15,489 nucleotides of DNA. Origin: Zygnema cylindricum. Taxonomy: Eukaryota; Streptophyta; Zygnematophyceae; Zygnematales; Zygnemataceae. Shown piece after piece: positions 14,616 through 15,489 of the stretch. A model generated the notes under the pieces. The model was given only the letters and a program-made list of their open reading frames with translations. It searched no databases and had not been told where the DNA came from. The first letter of the stretch is position 1, and each line of letters starts with the position of its first letter. The translations under genes were made by a program, and so were the position numbers. The stretch is taken from contig JBBHKE010001934.1 of NCBI GenBank assembly GCA_037447655.1, positions 210,201 through 225,689 on the forward strand. The letters are read 5' to 3'.

Positions 14616-15489
14616 AGTATGGGGGCAAGAGAGAAGAGATGGAGGCAGACTGTTTGTATTTTTCTTATCTGTTTCCGCTAATATATTTAGACCTGAAAAA
14701 TACCCAAAAACTATTTATTTCAACAATTACTTCTCGTTTTATTGTGGATGATGTCCCCATTCAGGGGCAAGCTGTCTCTAAGGTGGAAGACGGGTTGTTT
14801 CTATTTCACCTAGCTCTCCTTTCTGCTCGTGATCTACTTCCCCCAGACGCTCGAAACCAAGTTCCACCTTTCATTCTCTCATGGCCGACACTAACTTCCA
14901 ACATCAACAACGCATATCTGAGCAAGTGGTCGCCGTTGATTTTGCGAACCTCTTGGAGGCAATAACTTTTTCTCAAGCGCGTACTTATTTACATTCGTGT
15001 TCTGGGCCGTGGGCTTGTGCGTGGCTTCAAGCAACACCAATTTGTTCGACGCTCCGTTTATCGTCCGACCAATTTACTTATGCTCTAAGCTTGCGGTTGG
15101 GTTTGCCTCACCCTTCGCTATTGGGGGGGGCTCGGTGCGTTTGTAACCAACCCATTGATTTTCAGGGAACCCATTTGCTTCGTTGCTCCCATTGGGGGGA
15201 ACGAACTGTCGGGCATGATTTGGTGCGAGATGCTATTGTTGTCATATGTGCCGTGGCGGGCTACACCGTCAAACGTGAGGTTTCTAATATACTTCCACCT
15301 CAGCCCCAATCTAAGGGTTTTCAGAGCCCTTGAGTTGACTTAGTTTTTTTTCATGGTTTTTTTTCATGGTGTTGGGAGGACGCTTGGCAATGTGGTCCTC
15401 ACGGATCCGACTGGGACACACATTTCATCTCCCGCGGCTTCACATACAGGTGTGGCGGCTCGGGACGCAATGGCTACAAAGGAAAGAAA
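14616..15489 (+). pseudogene. LINE-type ORF2 C-terminal fragment, frameshifted
   Basis: Open stretches in two frames (14576-14965 and 14833-15333) are followed by more coding-like sequence to the window end. The best part (14881-15333) reads SQARTYLHSCSGPWACAWL, then ALSLRLGLP, then a Cys/His cluster CVCNQPIDFQGTHLLRC, then ERTVGHDLVRDAI. This C-x-C...G-x-H-x3-C followed by R-x3-HD-x2-RD resembles the C-terminal zinc-binding region of some non-LTR retrotransposon ORF2 proteins, as I recall the family. After a stop at 15333 and a 13-bp duplication, another frame continues NVVLTDPTGTH and TGVAARDAMATKERK, also typical of that tail. The frame from 14576 begins inside LTR4, so its start is accidental. 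The RT domain is not present. The family call is from motif memory only. Confidence 0.6.
15343..15368. repeat. 13-bp tandem duplication, two copies
   Basis: GTTTTTTTTCATG occurs twice in a row (15343-15355 and 15356-15368), between the two frames of the LINE-like fragment. Confidence 0.9.

Noticed and set aside
14576-14880. A plus-strand gene starting at ATG 14576
   Set aside because: The start lies inside LTR4 and the frame has no recognisable domain before it shifts into the LINE-like part.
1-15489. CRISPR array, bacterial operon or integron-type structures
   Set aside because: There are no regularly spaced short repeats and no bacterial-type gene organisation; the repeats seen are LTRs and small tandem duplications.

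Overview
The window is a nest of Ty1/copia-type LTR retrotransposons, all on the minus strand, next to a plus-strand fragment of a non-LTR (LINE-like) ORF. It holds no ordinary host gene. The copia Gag (UBN2-type), DD35E integrase, YVDD reverse transcriptase and RNase H, and a primer-binding site matching plant-type initiator tRNA-Met, point to a retrotransposon-rich plant or streptophyte genome. The species cannot be told from the sequence.

Layout. A host element, called H here, starts at the right: LTR4 (13724-14615), a primer-binding site (13709-13723) and the first part of gag (13493-13719). Its gag is then interrupted by an inserted array (1942-13487) flanked by the 5-bp target-site duplication CCTTT (1937-1941 and 13488-13492). 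Gag of H resumes in the same frame at 1941 and runs on to a zinc knuckle (1282-1323), a protease region, a GAG-pre-integrase region and an integrase fragment, ending at 289.

The inserted array has three LTRs and two internal regions: LTR3 (12596-13487), internal C (8139-12595), LTR2 (7247-8138), internal B (2830-7246), LTR1 (1942-2829). LTR2 serves both as the 3' LTR of C and the 5' LTR of B. Both internals encode gag, protease, integrase, RT and RNase H in copia order. Both are broken by stops and frameshifts, and two of the stops are shared. The two copies differ by under about 1% over roughly 0.94 kb of RT but by several percent on one side, which looks like gene conversion.

Three features stand out. 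(1) Bases 1-288 are an exact mirror image (reversed, NOT complemented) of 401-688. No replication or repair process makes this, so it is probably an assembly or data-handling artefact, and bases 1-288 should not be read as biological sequence until checked. (2) All four LTRs carry, antisense to the element, a tRNA-like block with D-arm/A-box-like sequence, a TpsiC-arm/B-box sequence and an immediate T4-T5 run, which looks like a small pol III unit built into the LTR. (3) The primer-binding site lies directly against the LTR and matches 15 nt of the anticodon stem-loop of initiator tRNA-Met rather than its 3' end. This implies half-tRNA priming as in Drosophila copia and yeast Ty5, and the gag ATG sits inside it.

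Right of LTR4, 14616-15489 (+) holds the frameshifted C-terminal part of a LINE-type ORF2 with a Cys/His cluster. Element H probably landed in or beside this older element. All percentages and pairings were estimated by eye.
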